DNA of 64,000 bases, from the NCBI GenBank assembly GCA_964516435.1, contig CAZEZP010000001.1, positions 1 to 64,000 of the forward strand, written 5' to 3'. The notes under the pieces were generated by a model. The model had not been told where the DNA came from. It saw nothing but the letters and a program-made list of their open reading frames with translations, and ran no database searches. Origin of the DNA: HGW-17 sp964516435 (GTDB lineage: Bacteria; Myxococcota_A; Polyangia; HGW-17). This document shows, piece after piece, positions 55,797 through 64,000 of the stretch. Within the stretch, counting starts at the first letter, position 1. Each line of letters opens with the position of its first letter. The position numbers and the translations under genes are program-made.

Positions 55797-58637
55797 ATGG
55801 GCATCTGGGCCCGACTGAAAAACACATGGTCGCGGCTGTGGCTGCGCGTGGCAGCGTTTTTCCTGCTGGAAGGCGGGCTGGCCTTCTGGTTCTGGCGCGA
55901 CGCCCCGCATCGCGGGCTGGAACTGGACATTCCCCGGCTGCTGGAAACCTGGACCTTCCTGTCTCCCGGCTTCTTCCTCCTGCTCTTCCTGCCGCCGATC
56001 CTGCTCCTGTTCCCCACGCTCTCGGATCTCTCGCGGCCCCAGCGCATCCTCATGTTCGCCACCCGCATGGGCCTCTTCCTGCTCGTCGTGCTGGCGCTCG
56101 CCCGTCCCGTCACGCGCAGCGAGAAGCGCAAGGTGAGCCTGCTCTTCCTCGTGGACGTATCTTCCTCCATGGGCGAAGAGCAAATCCGCGAAACGGAAAG
56201 ACGCCTCCATGAACTCTTCCAGGAAGCCCCCAGGGACGCCATCGTGCAACTGGCGACCTTCGACGCCCGCGCCCGCCTCAAACCCATGTTCGGCCGAAGC
56301 CGCATTCCCCCGCTGCGCATCGGCGACGGCGTGGAAGAGAGCGCTATCGCATCGGCGCTTCGCTACGCCCTGGGGCTTGCGCCTCCGGGATACGATACCC
56401 GCATGGTCCTCGTCAGCGATGGACTGGAAACCACGGGCAACGCCCTGGAGACGGCAGCCGAACTGCGGCAGGCGCAAATCCCGCTGTTCTTCCACTTCCC
56501 ACTGGCCAAGGCCCGCCCGGAGGTGTTCATCGCCGAGTTTTCCATGCCGCCCAGGGTCATCATCCGGGAACCCTTCGAACTGACGGCCGTGGTGGTAAGC
56601 AACGTGGAAACGAAGGCGTCGTTTTCGCTCTACCAGGGCCCGAGCCCGGAAGAAATGCTGCGAAACGACCTGGAATTCGCCAAGAACGTGGACCTCAAGC
56701 CGGGCGAGAACGTGATACGCTTCCGCGCGCAGGTCAATGACCAGGGCATCCAGGCGTTCCGGCTCGACATGCAGGTGGCCGATCCCGCCCTGGACACCAT
56801 CCAGAAGAACAACCAGAGTTGGGCCGTACTGGTGGCCAAGGACAAGCCGCGCATCCTCTACGTGGAAAACGACGCCGCCCGCGGATCCTTCTTCTACCAG
56901 GCCCTGCGCGCGGCCAACATCGAGGTGGAAATGCGCCCGGGTGCTGGCTTCCCGGCCTCCGTGACACAAATGAAGCATTACACCTGCATCGTGCAGTCGG
57001 ACGTGCCCGCGACGTATCTCTCCACGGGCAAGATGATGGCCCTGCGCGAATACGTGCAGGGCGGCGGCTGCTACATCATGGTGGGTGGGGAGAATTCCTT
57101 CGGAAACGGCGGCTACTACCAGACCCCCATCGAGCAGTTGCTGCCGGTGCGCTTCGACCTGGAAAAGAACAAGCGCCAGCCGTCCGTGGCCATGGTGCTG
57201 GTCATCGACCGTTCCGGCTCCATGGCGGGCATGAAGATCCGCCTGGCCCGCGAGGCCGCGATCGCCACCCTCAACGTGCTGGGCGCCAAGGATCTGGTGG
57301 GCGTGGTAGCGTTCGACCACCGGGCGCAGGTGGCCGTGGAACTGACGCCGGCGGCCAACCGCTCCCGCATCGAGCAAATGATTTCCCGCATCGAATCCGA
57401 CGGCGGCACCGAAATCGTGGCCGCGCTGGAACTGGGCAACGAGATGCTCTGCGACGCGCGTGCCAAGGTCAAGCACATGATCCTGCTCTCCGATGGCCAG
57501 GCCGGCCGCGACCGCCTGGAAGAAGTCCTGCAGCAGGCGTCTTCCTGCAACATCACCATCTCCGTGGTGGGCATCGGCACCGACGTGGACCGGGGCATGA
57601 TGGAACTCATCCGCGAGCGCGCCCAGGGACGCTCCTACTACACCACCGATCCCAACGACCTGCCGCGCATCTTCACCAAGGAAGCCGCCACCGTGGCGCG
57701 GCCGCCGCTGGTGGACGAACCGGTGGGCGTGAAAATCGTCAAGCGCGCGGAATTCCTCAAGGGGGTCGACGTGGAGAACGCGCCCTACCTGCTCGGCTAC
57801 GTGCCCACCAAGGCCAAGCCGCAGGCGGACCTGATCCTGGCAGCCGACGTCTACGGGGATCCCATTCTGGCCCGCTGGAACGTGGGACTGGGTAAGGCCA
57901 TCGCTTTCACTTCCGACGTCAAGCCCCGCTGGAGCCGCCCCTGGATCGAAGGCTGGGCCCAGGGATTCCAGAAGTTCTGGGCCGCGCTCATCCGGGATTC
58001 CATGCGCATTCAGCGCACCGAGGAATACACCATGAGCGTTCAGGCGCAGGAACGCCGCGTGCAGGTGACCGTGGATGCCGCCGGAGACGACGGTGCGTGG
58101 CGCAACCTGCTGGAAAGCGAACTCGAGGTCCAGCCGTTCGGCGGGCGCAAGGTGCTTTCGCCCAGACTGCGCCAGAGCGCACCGGGCCGCTACGAGACGA
58201 CCTTCGAACTGCCCGATCACGGCACCTACCTGCTGACCTCGCGTCACTACTGCAATCCGCAACTGGCCGCGACCGCCGGCATTACCTGCCCGGGGCCGGG
58301 CTGCCCCTGCGAGAAGCGCATGCTGCTGGGCGAAAGTTACGCCTCGGTGTCCTATGCCTATCCGCGGGAACTCAAGCTCGTGCAGCCACCGGGCAGCCTG
58401 TGCATGGAAAATCCGCATGCATGCCGCGGCCTGCTGCTGCTGCGCCAGTTGGCCGAGCAGACGGGGGGCGCTCCCCTGGACGAGGAAGGGAAAAAAGAGC
58501 TGTTCGCGCCGGGCCGCAAAGTAGAGCCCCTGTTCCAGGACCGCTGGCCGCTGGTGCTGTGGCCATTTCTGGTGCTCTTCATCCTGGATTTGCTGCTTCG
58601 CCGCGTGCGAATCTTCGGCTTCTCGCGCGACATCTGA
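55797..58637 (+). CDS. VWA membrane protein with GATase-like domain
   Basis: 946 residues. Three N-terminal helices (10-30, 57-80, 83-103), a first VWA domain with LVDVSSSMGEE (about 118) and LVSDGLETTG, an Ig-like segment, a GATase1-like domain (IEVEMRPGAGFP, YVQGGGCYIMVGGENSFGNGG near 345-440), then a second VWA domain with VIDRSGSMAG (about 475), an Ig-like region and one C-terminal helix (LVLWPFLVLFILDLLL). Two MIDAS sites suggest two metal-dependent ligands. Last core gene of the MoxR operon, 23 bp after the BatA-like gene, with GAGGTG before the ATG. Confidence 0.85.
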   Translation: MGIWARLKNTWSRLWLRVAAFFLLEGGLAFWFWRDAPHRGLELDIPRLLETWTFLSPGFFLLLFLPPILLLFPTLSDLSRPQRILMFATRMGLFLLVVLALARPVTRSEKRKVSLLFLVDVSSSMGEEQIRETERRLHELFQEAPRDAIVQLATFDARARLKPMFGRSRIPPLRIGDGVEESAIASALRYALGLAPPGYDTRMVLVSDGLETTGNALETAAELRQAQIPLFFHFPLAKARPEVFIAEFSMPPRVIIREPFELTAVVVSNVETKASFSLYQGPSPEEMLRNDLEFAKNVDLKPGENVIRFRAQVNDQGIQAFRLDMQVADPALDTIQKNNQSWAVLVAKDKPRILYVENDAARGSFFYQALRAANIEVEMRPGAGFPASVTQMKHYTCIVQSDVPATYLSTGKMMALREYVQGGGCYIMVGGENSFGNGGYYQTPIEQLLPVRFDLEKNKRQPSVAMVLVIDRSGSMAGMKIRLAREAAIATLNVLGAKDLVGVVAFDHRAQVAVELTPAANRSRIEQMISRIESDGGTEIVAALELGNEMLCDARAKVKHMILLSDGQAGRDRLEEVLQQASSCNITISVVGIGTDVDRGMMELIRERAQGRSYYTTDPNDLPRIFTKEAATVARPPLVDEPVGVKIVKRAEFLKGVDVENAPYLLGYVPTKAKPQADLILAADVYGDPILARWNVGLGKAIAFTSDVKPRWSRPWIEGWAQGFQKFWAALIRDSMRIQRTEEYTMSVQAQERRVQVTVDAAGDDGAWRNLLESELEVQPFGGRKVLSPRLRQSAPGRYETTFELPDHGTYLLTSRHYCNPQLAATAGITCPGPGCPCEKRMLLGESYASVSYAYPRELKLVQPPGSLCMENPHACRGLLLLRQLAEQTGGAPLDEEGKKELFAPGRKVEPLFQDRWPLVLWPFLVLFILDLLLRRVRIFGFSRDI

Positions 58638-58673
58638 GCAAACCGCGCGTATGGGAATCCGCGGAGGTGGCCG

Positions 58674-59588
58674 ATGCTCTGGATTCATTCTTGTGCATGC
58701 GCGATTTTCCTGTTGGCGCTCGCCGGCTGCGACGATTCGAAAACCCGCCCGACAAACGATGCCGGAACCAATACCAATGAAATCACGGATGCGACTGGCG
58801 ACGGGGAGGACGCCGGCGATGCCATCCCCTTCGAAATCGAACTCGTCGAATCGGCCGCAGCCGCGTCCGGCCAACGCGCCGCGTATGCCTGGGTGGCCAA
58901 TCCCCCCATCCAGGATGGCGCCTGGATTCCCACCCTCACGGCGGGCGATTGCGTCTACAACATGCCGCAGGAACCCGCCTTCTGCGATCCCGCCTGCAAT
59001 CCGGGGCAGGTGTGCCGGCCCGACGGCACCTGCGCGCCGCCGGTCTCCCGCGTGAGCGCCGGCGCCATCACGGTATCCGGCCTGCGGGTTGGTCTGACCC
59101 TGCGCCCCGTGGCGCCCTATCTCTACTACGAGCCCGTCTGGAACCCCGAGCCGGCGGATGGCGACCTGTTCGAGCCCGGAGCACTCGTGACGGCGGCGGC
59201 CGAAGGCGCCGGCCTTCCGGCCTTCACCGTATCCAGCCGCGGCGTGGATTCGATGGAAACCGCCCTCCCCTGCCCGGCCGCCCTCGTTTCCGGATCGGGA
59301 CTGGATATCGCATGGACCCCCGCGGTCGAAACCTGCCCGGACGGGGCCGAAAGCCGCATCCGGTTCATCCTGCAGAGCGGCAACCACGGCATCCAGTTCT
59401 CCAGCATCGTCTGCACGCTTCCCGATACCGGCTTCCTGCACGTGGATGCGGCACTGCTCGACGCCTTTCTTGCAGATTTTCACCCCGTCACGCTCTGGGT
59501 TTTGCGCCGCGTGTGCGAAGGGCGGACCCGTGCCGGAAATGCCGACGTACGCCTGCGGAACATCAGCCAGTCATCCTGCTACCAGTAG
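58674..59588 (+). CDS. Predicted lipoprotein with Cys pairs
   Basis: 304 residues. Signal peptide with lipobox LAGC, then a polar Thr/Asp linker. A short Cys knot CDPACNPGQVCRPDGTC lies near residue 102, the motif that occurs in many myxobacterial secreted proteins. The remaining 180 residues look like beta-sandwich and contain three Cys pairs. Family unknown. The ATG at 58674 follows GGAGGTGG, 36 bp after the VWA gene, so it may be the last gene of the MoxR operon; it could also have its own promoter. Confidence 0.7.
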   Translation: MLWIHSCACAIFLLALAGCDDSKTRPTNDAGTNTNEITDATGDGEDAGDAIPFEIELVESAAAASGQRAAYAWVANPPIQDGAWIPTLTAGDCVYNMPQEPAFCDPACNPGQVCRPDGTCAPPVSRVSAGAITVSGLRVGLTLRPVAPYLYYEPVWNPEPADGDLFEPGALVTAAAEGAGLPAFTVSSRGVDSMETALPCPAALVSGSGLDIAWTPAVETCPDGAESRIRFILQSGNHGIQFSSIVCTLPDTGFLHVDAALLDAFLADFHPVTLWVLRRVCEGRTRAGNADVRLRNISQSSCYQ

Positions 59589-59639
59589 CAGCGTCTCACG
59601 GGCCGAATCCATAAAAAAGTATTCAGAAACCAACCAAAA

Positions 59640-60488
59640 CTAGCGGGCCAGGTAATCGCAGCGGGCAACGCCCGTGTACACGTCGAAATCGGTGCCGGTA
59701 GGGAAGATGGCCTCGAGCGCCTGCCACATGGCATGCGTTCCCGCAAAGAAGTCGTAGTGGTTCCCGGTCACGGCGCCGCCCGTGTCGTCGGCGCGAAAAC
59801 AGCCGTCGTGCGTAAAGCCGCCGATACCGTCGATGGCCGGGATGGCCACCCCGTCCCACTGGGCCGCATACAGCACGGTACCGAATGGAATCAGCGCATT
59901 GTCCACGGCCCACGAGCGCAGCGGTTCGATGGGATTGCCGCTCGAGCCCATCCCCCACGGATAGGCCTCATCCAGAATGGCCCAGCACTTGCGCCCGCCA
60001 TCCCAGGCGCAGGGCGGCGCGCACGCGCAGTCGCCGGCATATCCCAGCACGCCGCCCTCGGTGAGCTTGCCACTGCCCTCGATGCACAGGTCCTCGAAGA
60101 ACCCCTGCGGCACCTGGGCGATCGGCTGGCAGTCCGGCCCATAGAGTGTGGCATCGTCCGGCCCGGCATAGTCGGTCTCCATCGCAACCAGGTAATACGT
60201 GTTCCAGTATTTCCCCAGGTAGGTGCCGTCGACATTATTCGTGTTGTTTATATTGTTCGCATTATTCGCATTATTCGCATTGTTTGCATTGTTTGTATTG
60301 TTCGCATTATTGATATTATTGGAATTGTTTACATTATTTATATTGTTTGCATTATTGTTCGTGTTATTTATATTATTCAGCGCATTGTTTTCCTGCGTCT
60401 TCCCCGCTTCATCGCCGCAGGAAGCCATCCAAACCAACAGCATCAACATCGCGTACAGATGGAAACCTCGCATCGTTCTCATGGCCAT
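59640..60488 (-). CDS. Lipoprotein with Asn-rich linker and 3D domain
   Basis: 282 residues from the ATG at 60488 (GGAGAGG upstream). Lipobox MASC, then a 50-residue linker of repeating Asn-Asn-x, then a C-terminal domain with the 3D pattern: AVDNALIPFGTVLYAAQWDG and CFRADDTGGAVTGNHYDFF, which carries the conserved Asp residues. 3D domains occur in MltA-type lytic transglycosylases and in Rpf-like stationary-phase proteins, so peptidoglycan cleavage is plausible. It follows the other Asn-linker lipoprotein gene by 55 bp. Confidence 0.78.
   Translation of the reverse strand: MAMRTMRGFHLYAMLMLLVWMASCGDEAGKTQENNALNNINNTNNNANNINNVNNSNNINNANNTNNANNANNANNANNINNTNNVDGTYLGKYWNTYYLVAMETDYAGPDDATLYGPDCQPIAQVPQGFFEDLCIEGSGKLTEGGVLGYAGDCACAPPCAWDGGRKCWAILDEAYPWGMGSSGNPIEPLRSWAVDNALIPFGTVLYAAQWDGVAIPAIDGIGGFTHDGCFRADDTGGAVTGNHYDFFAGTHAMWQALEAIFPTGTDFDVYTGVARCDYLAR
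60234..60390. repeat. 9-bp-periodic Asn-Asn-x linker repeat, first copy
   Basis: Imperfect units encoding NNA, NNI, NNT and NNV in the lipoprotein gene at 59640. The strand is very A/T-rich against GC-rich neighbours, so it probably grew by local duplication. Confidence 0.85.
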
Positions 60489-60543
60489 GACCTCTCCTGT
60501 TTCAAGGTTTGTCCACAACAGAAAAAAGGCGAAAATCGCTCAC

Positions 60544-61566
60544 CTAGTTGCCCTGCCACATGGGAGCGGTGGGCAGCAGGTGCATGATGCTGAAGAATGG
60601 CGCCTCTCCCGCCATGATGAGGGTCACGTCCGGCTCCATCGCCGCATACATGTCATGCATGTCGCGGATTTTTTCAGCCGTGTCCATCATGGGCATCACC
60701 CACCCGGCATCGGAATTGTAGGCCCAGTACCAGAACACGCGGTACGGATCGAAATGATTCGCCCAGTCCGTAAAATAGGCCAGTTGCTCATCCAGACCGC
60801 CAAACGTCTGGCCATCGAACCCGAACGAGGCCTCTGGATGCCGGTAGGGGCCGAAGGATTCCTTCACCCACGAGATCAGATGCAGTTCCATGTGCGGCTT
60901 GTAGGCATCGAGCGCGGCTTTCCAGTCGGGCAGGCGATCCATCTTGTCCACGTCCCCGTGCACCCATTCCCAGTCCGGCGAAAATCCCTTGACGCAGTCG
61001 TAATGGCCAAACGCCGTCATCACCAGTTCGATCAGGTCGTCCACATGGGCCTGCATGGGCTCCACATCGATGATGACGTCGACATCCCCCGCGGCCTCGA
61101 TTCGATCCAGAATGGGCGTGACGGCATCCCCTCCCGAAAAGACCACCGCCGGATAGTCCGCAAGTCCGGCAGGCTTCGGGAACATGCAGTGCGTCGTACC
61201 GTCGCCGGCCCCGCACACCCCGAGCACCACGACGGCCCGCGCCGGCGTGGAGGAGGCGAAACTCAAGCCCCGGATGGCTGCTACCCACTGCTCCGCCGAA
61301 TAGCGCGTCAAATCCCACGGCGACATCCACAACCCGATGCGAAGCCCGGTCGCGATATTGTTGGTATTGTTGGTATTATTTGTATTATTTGTATTGTTCG
61401 TATTATTCGCATTGTTGCTATTGTTTACGTTATTTACATTATTCACATTGTTTATATTGTTTGTGTTGTTCAAATTATTCGCGTCGTTGTCGTTCTTTTT
61501 TGAGCCCGAGTCATCGCAACTTGCCAGGAACAGCAGGAAAACCAGATACAAAGCCAGATGTTTCAT
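60544..61566 (-). CDS. Lipoprotein with Asn-rich linker and TIM-barrel-like domain
   Basis: 340 residues. Lipobox LASC (Cys17), an Asn-Asn-x linker from 30 to 75, then a 265-residue domain with alternating strands and helices: VVVLGVCG, DVDVIIDVEPM, GFSPDWEWVHGD, MELHLISWV and VFWYWAYNSD. The acidic residues after successive strands and the aromatic strand ends suggest a glycoside-hydrolase-type TIM barrel, but I cannot name the family. The promoter at 61642-61670 lies about 70 bp upstream of the ATG at 61566. Probably an operon with the 3D lipoprotein. Confidence 0.7.
   Translation of the reverse strand: MKHLALYLVFLLFLASCDDSGSKKNDNDANNLNNTNNINNVNNVNNVNNSNNANNTNNTNNTNNTNNTNNIATGLRIGLWMSPWDLTRYSAEQWVAAIRGLSFASSTPARAVVVLGVCGAGDGTTHCMFPKPAGLADYPAVVFSGGDAVTPILDRIEAAGDVDVIIDVEPMQAHVDDLIELVMTAFGHYDCVKGFSPDWEWVHGDVDKMDRLPDWKAALDAYKPHMELHLISWVKESFGPYRHPEASFGFDGQTFGGLDEQLAYFTDWANHFDPYRVFWYWAYNSDAGWVMPMMDTAEKIRDMHDMYAAMEPDVTLIMAGEAPFFSIMHLLPTAPMWQGN
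61354..61482. repeat. 9-bp-periodic Asn-Asn-x linker repeat, second copy
   Basis: Units NNT, NNI, NNV, NNS and NNA in the lipoprotein gene at 60544. Same kind of sequence as 60234-60390 but attached to an unrelated domain. Confidence 0.85.
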
Positions 61567-61641
61567 GGGAATCTCCTTTCCTTTGTTTTCCGTTCAGGTT
61601 TCCGTTTCGGCAATCGAGCGTCGGCCGACTCTCTACTGTTA

Positions 61642-61670
61642 TTCATAACGGACCAGTTCCAGGATGTCAA
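61642..61670 (-). promoter_or_regulatory. Sigma-70 promoter for the Asn-linker lipoproteins
   Basis: Minus strand: -35 TTGACA (61670-61665), 17-bp spacer, -10 TATGAA (61647-61642). A leader of about 70 bases leads to the ATG at 61566. Confidence 0.7.
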
Positions 61671-61766
61671 CATATTTTACAGATGCATTCGCATCCAACT
61701 TCCCCCGCGCCGATTTTTCCCTTTGCCACAAAAGCGTTTTTCTGCAGGTTTCGCGTGAAAGACCGG

Positions 61767-63458
61767 TCAGAAACTGACCTTGATGGAGGAGGCGGAGCAG
61801 GAACCCGATCCATAGCAGCCGGCTTCGATGCGGTAGGTGCCGGTGGCGGGCGCCGTGTACACGATGGTGGACTGGGTGCCGCAGGCGTCATCGTTTGCGG
61901 CCACCTGCGTCCCGCCGGCATTGTACAGCCGCAGATAGGTGTCCGTACTGGAATAGCCGCAGGTCGAAATGGTATAGGTCTTCCCGGCCACGAGATTCAG
62001 GAAACTGGTGACCGTATTGCTGACGTCCAGCGCGGAGTTCGTGTTTGATGCACTGTATCCGGCCAGGTACATCACCGACTGGGTGGTGGTCGGCGGGGCG
62101 TCGCCGCTGACCAGGGTCACCTTGATGCGCGCGGTGCAGGACGTCGAGCCGTAGCAGCCGGACACGATGGTATAGGTGCCGGCCGTGGCCGGTTTGTAGG
62201 TGATGGTGGACTGGACGCCGCAGGCATCATCGTTCTCGGCCACCTGCACGCCGCTGGAATTCTTCAGGCGCAGGTAGGTGTCTTCGGTCGTGGAGCCGCA
62301 GGTGCTGAAGGTATAGGTGGCGCCGGCCGCCAGTTTCACGGTGTAGTTCACCGTATACTGCTGCGCGGAGTTCGTGTTCGACGCAGTATACCAGAACATA
62401 TTGTAATGGTTGTAGCCGCGATACATGTCATCATTGCAATCGACGGATCCATCCAGATCGCCCGGCGGGGCGGACATGTCGGTGTCGTCGTCGAGGCCGT
62501 TGCACCACCACTGGCTTCCGTTGTTGGACGCGCCGTAAACGAAACTCGCCAACTGGACGCGGGCATCGTCATGGCAGTTGTGGCCGCCGCCATCGGAAAA
62601 GGCCGCGTACGGCGTCGAGCAGGCCGGGAGGTACCAGGACGGCCGGTTGATCTTGATCAGGCTGCATTTCTGGACCATCTCGGAGGGGCAGGTGCCATGG
62701 TTGCAGAAATCGTAGTAGGCGAACGTGCCCGTTCCATTCAGTTGATGCAGGCGCACGCCGCTGTGGCGGGCGATGACGACCGTGCTCTTGTCGTGGACGG
62801 CCGCGTAGTACCAGCCGGCGGAAAGCGAGAGGGCATCGGCCTCGTCCCCGGCCAGGGAACCGCCGCCGCCAGCCTCGTAGAGCTCGGGATTCAGGAATCC
62901 GTGCTCGAGGATCTCGGCCGTGACATGCATCTCGGACTCGCGGTAGGCGGCCGGCGCCGTGCGGGCGAAACTGCGGACGGCGGCCACCTCGTCGAGCAGC
63001 GTCACGTTGACGCCCATGTGCAGCAGTTCGTTCTCGACGGCATCCACGGCCTCGGACACCATGTCGAAGAGATGGCGGTTGGAAGTCCTGGGAGGTGGCA
63101 GCAGATCCTGCAGCAGGAGGTCGTCCTGCCACGTCGGATCGGCGAATGCGTCACCGCCGCGGCGCAGGTACAGGATACGCCCATCGCGGTCCATCACGCG
63201 GACGTCGATTTCATACCGCGGAAACTCGGGATCCTGCCGGTAATATTCCGGGGCTTCCTTTCCGCGGACGGCCTGGATGAAGAGCACGTCCTCGCCGCTG
63301 ACGTAGCGGGCCGAAAACGACCGCCCCGGCTGCACGTCGAGCAGCGTCACGCCCGGCTGCAGGGCCGGATTTTCTTCCGGAGAAACACGGGGGCTCGCCT
63401 CGAATCCGCAGGCGGAAAGAATCAGGGCAGACGACAGCAGCAGGAAAATGCGTTTCAT
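61767..63458 (-). CDS. Lipoprotein with two PPC-like domains
   Basis: 563 residues from the ATG at 63458. Lipobox LSAC. Residues 25-200 are not recognised; 200-320 hold several Cys pairs (FCNHGTC, KCSLI, NCHDDAR, WWCNG). The last 220 residues are two copies of a pre-peptidase C-terminal-like beta-sandwich, each with YTxSTCGxxxxDTYLRL, NDDACGxQSTI and GTYxIxxGCYGSxSC. PPC domains usually accompany secreted proteases, but no HExxH or Ser triad motif is seen here. A sigma-54-like TGGCAT-N7-TGC element lies at 63512-63526, upstream of the start. Confidence 0.72.
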   Translation of the reverse strand: MKRIFLLLSSALILSACGFEASPRVSPEENPALQPGVTLLDVQPGRSFSARYVSGEDVLFIQAVRGKEAPEYYRQDPEFPRYEIDVRVMDRDGRILYLRRGGDAFADPTWQDDLLLQDLLPPPRTSNRHLFDMVSEAVDAVENELLHMGVNVTLLDEVAAVRSFARTAPAAYRESEMHVTAEILEHGFLNPELYEAGGGGSLAGDEADALSLSAGWYYAAVHDKSTVVIARHSGVRLHQLNGTGTFAYYDFCNHGTCPSEMVQKCSLIKINRPSWYLPACSTPYAAFSDGGGHNCHDDARVQLASFVYGASNNGSQWWCNGLDDDTDMSAPPGDLDGSVDCNDDMYRGYNHYNMFWYTASNTNSAQQYTVNYTVKLAAGATYTFSTCGSTTEDTYLRLKNSSGVQVAENDDACGVQSTITYKPATAGTYTIVSGCYGSTSCTARIKVTLVSGDAPPTTTQSVMYLAGYSASNTNSALDVSNTVTSFLNLVAGKTYTISTCGYSSTDTYLRLYNAGGTQVAANDDACGTQSTIVYTAPATGTYRIEAGCYGSGSCSASSIKVSF

Positions 63459-63755
63459 GGCGAAGCCTCCTTGCGGTTCCGGCACAGGCGAAAACCGCGT
63501 CGCCGCTGTTAGCATGAAAGATGCCAACTTGAAAATCCCTTGATGAACCTGCATTTTTACAGTGTCATCTTTAAATTTTCACAGACAGAATGTCCACAAT
63601 CAAGACATAGCGAGACGCCGCCGAGCAATCAGTGTCTGTTTCTTGTACACCGCGTTTTGCCAGAACGCGAAAACGTCGTATTTTCATACACTCCGGGATC
63701 GCATGAAACACGGGGGAAGAGGCTTCCGCCTGTCGGCCCCCCGACTCCCGGCGAC

Positions 63756-64000
63756 TCACGGGCGGCTGCGCAAATCGTCCTGCGGATAGACGGGCTCCAC
63801 CACCGGGGCACTCAGGCAGGCATCGATGCTGCCCAGCCACGAAAGCGCCGAGAACAGCCGTTGCGCATCGGCCACCGCGGCGTTGCCCGCCACCCTGGCC
63901 GCATCGATGATGTTGAGGTAGCAGGGAGACGGCGGCGCATCCACGGCCTTGCCCTCGTCGCGCCACCAGTAGTGCAGGGAGCGGACCGTCCAGAGATACC
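63756..64000 (-). CDS. C-terminal end of an unknown gene (5' end outside window)
   Basis: The frame is open to the right edge; 81 residues are visible, ending PVVEPVYPQDDLRSRP. The region YLNIIDAARVAGNAAVADAQ looks helical. No family can be given from so short a piece. The gap from 63459 to 63755 holds no other gene. Confidence 0.5.
   Translation of the reverse strand, partial: YLWTVRSLHYWWRDEGKAVDAPPSPCYLNIIDAARVAGNAAVADAQRLFSALSWLGSIDACLSAPVVEPVYPQDDLRSRP

Noticed and set aside
55665..59483. 1272-codon open frame on the minus strand
   Set aside because: It lies opposite BatA-like and VWA genes that have clear motifs, start sites and spacing. The protein is His/Arg/Gly-rich with no domain; open antisense frames are common in GC-rich DNA.
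60234..61482. CRISPR or mobile repeat pair
   Set aside because: Both A/T-rich arrays are in-frame Asn-Asn-x codons inside lipoprotein genes, with no spacers, target duplications or transposase.

Overview
The window is a GC-rich chromosomal segment from a Gram-negative bacterium of the myxobacterial or deltaproteobacterial type (Myxococcota; a Bradymonadales-like member is my best guess, from protein style only). Reasons: three proteins end in a MYXO-CTERM-like Cys / hydrophobic / Arg-rich sorting tail, three carry MopE-type CNGxDDDCDG repeats, there are about a dozen lipoproteins (two with Asn-Asn-x linkers), a Tat-exported lipoprotein phosphatase, eukaryote-like Ser/Thr kinase and RCC1 proteins, and an Lnt acyltransferase. 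There is no rRNA, IS element, prophage or CRISPR array. The gene order looks like stable chromosome.

Layout. 1-6.5 kb: 3' part of a SNF2-like helicase, thiol peroxidase tpx with a clear promoter and operator, an anchored phosphoesterase, a Bcp peroxiredoxin and a MATE transporter. 6.5-14.7 kb: secreted FG-GAP, MopE and CARDB proteins around a divergent promoter region. 14.7-26.6 kb: DUF3783-like protein, coiled-coil peptide, trmB, transglutaminase-like protein, two lipoproteins, a Ser/Thr kinase, a DEDDh exonuclease, a 1221-residue hybrid histidine kinase, a TPR lipoprotein and an RluA-type pseudouridine synthase. 26.6-30.5 kb: a candidate structured RNA, then the leftward operon purH(transformylase only)-fxsA-rpoH-rsmI. 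30.5-39.3 kb: PBP4-type DacB, a 14-blade RCC1 protein, a beta-barrel-like protein paired with a 17-repeat cysteine-rich lipoprotein, a small zinc-ribbon-like protein and a UbiA prenyltransferase. 39.3-44 kb: tRNA-Arg, two tRNA-Ser, a LuxR-type response regulator, a Tat phosphoesterase and a VWA/MopE/MYXO-CTERM protein. 44.4-49.5 kb: lnt, then cysteine desulfurase, nifU and nifS. 49.6-59.6 kb: an operon of DUF4175-like, MoxR, DUF58, BatA-like and VWA/GATase-like genes. 59.6-64 kb: lipoproteins with Asn-rich linkers, a lipoprotein with two PPC-like domains, and the end of an unknown gene.

Two observations stand out. First, a palindromic TTAG-N6-CTAA site lies in the tpx promoter and nearly the same 18 bases (15 identical) lie in the nifU promoter, which suggests one repressor linking peroxide defence and Fe-S assembly. 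Second, the 266-bp gap between rsmI and the pseudouridine synthase holds an A/T-tract plus TTGACG-17-TATAAG promoter, a 13-bp hairpin followed by T6, two long-range perfect complementarities (12 bp and 10 bp) that interleave, and a final T7. This looks like a strongly transcribed RNA with competing folds that I cannot assign to a known family.
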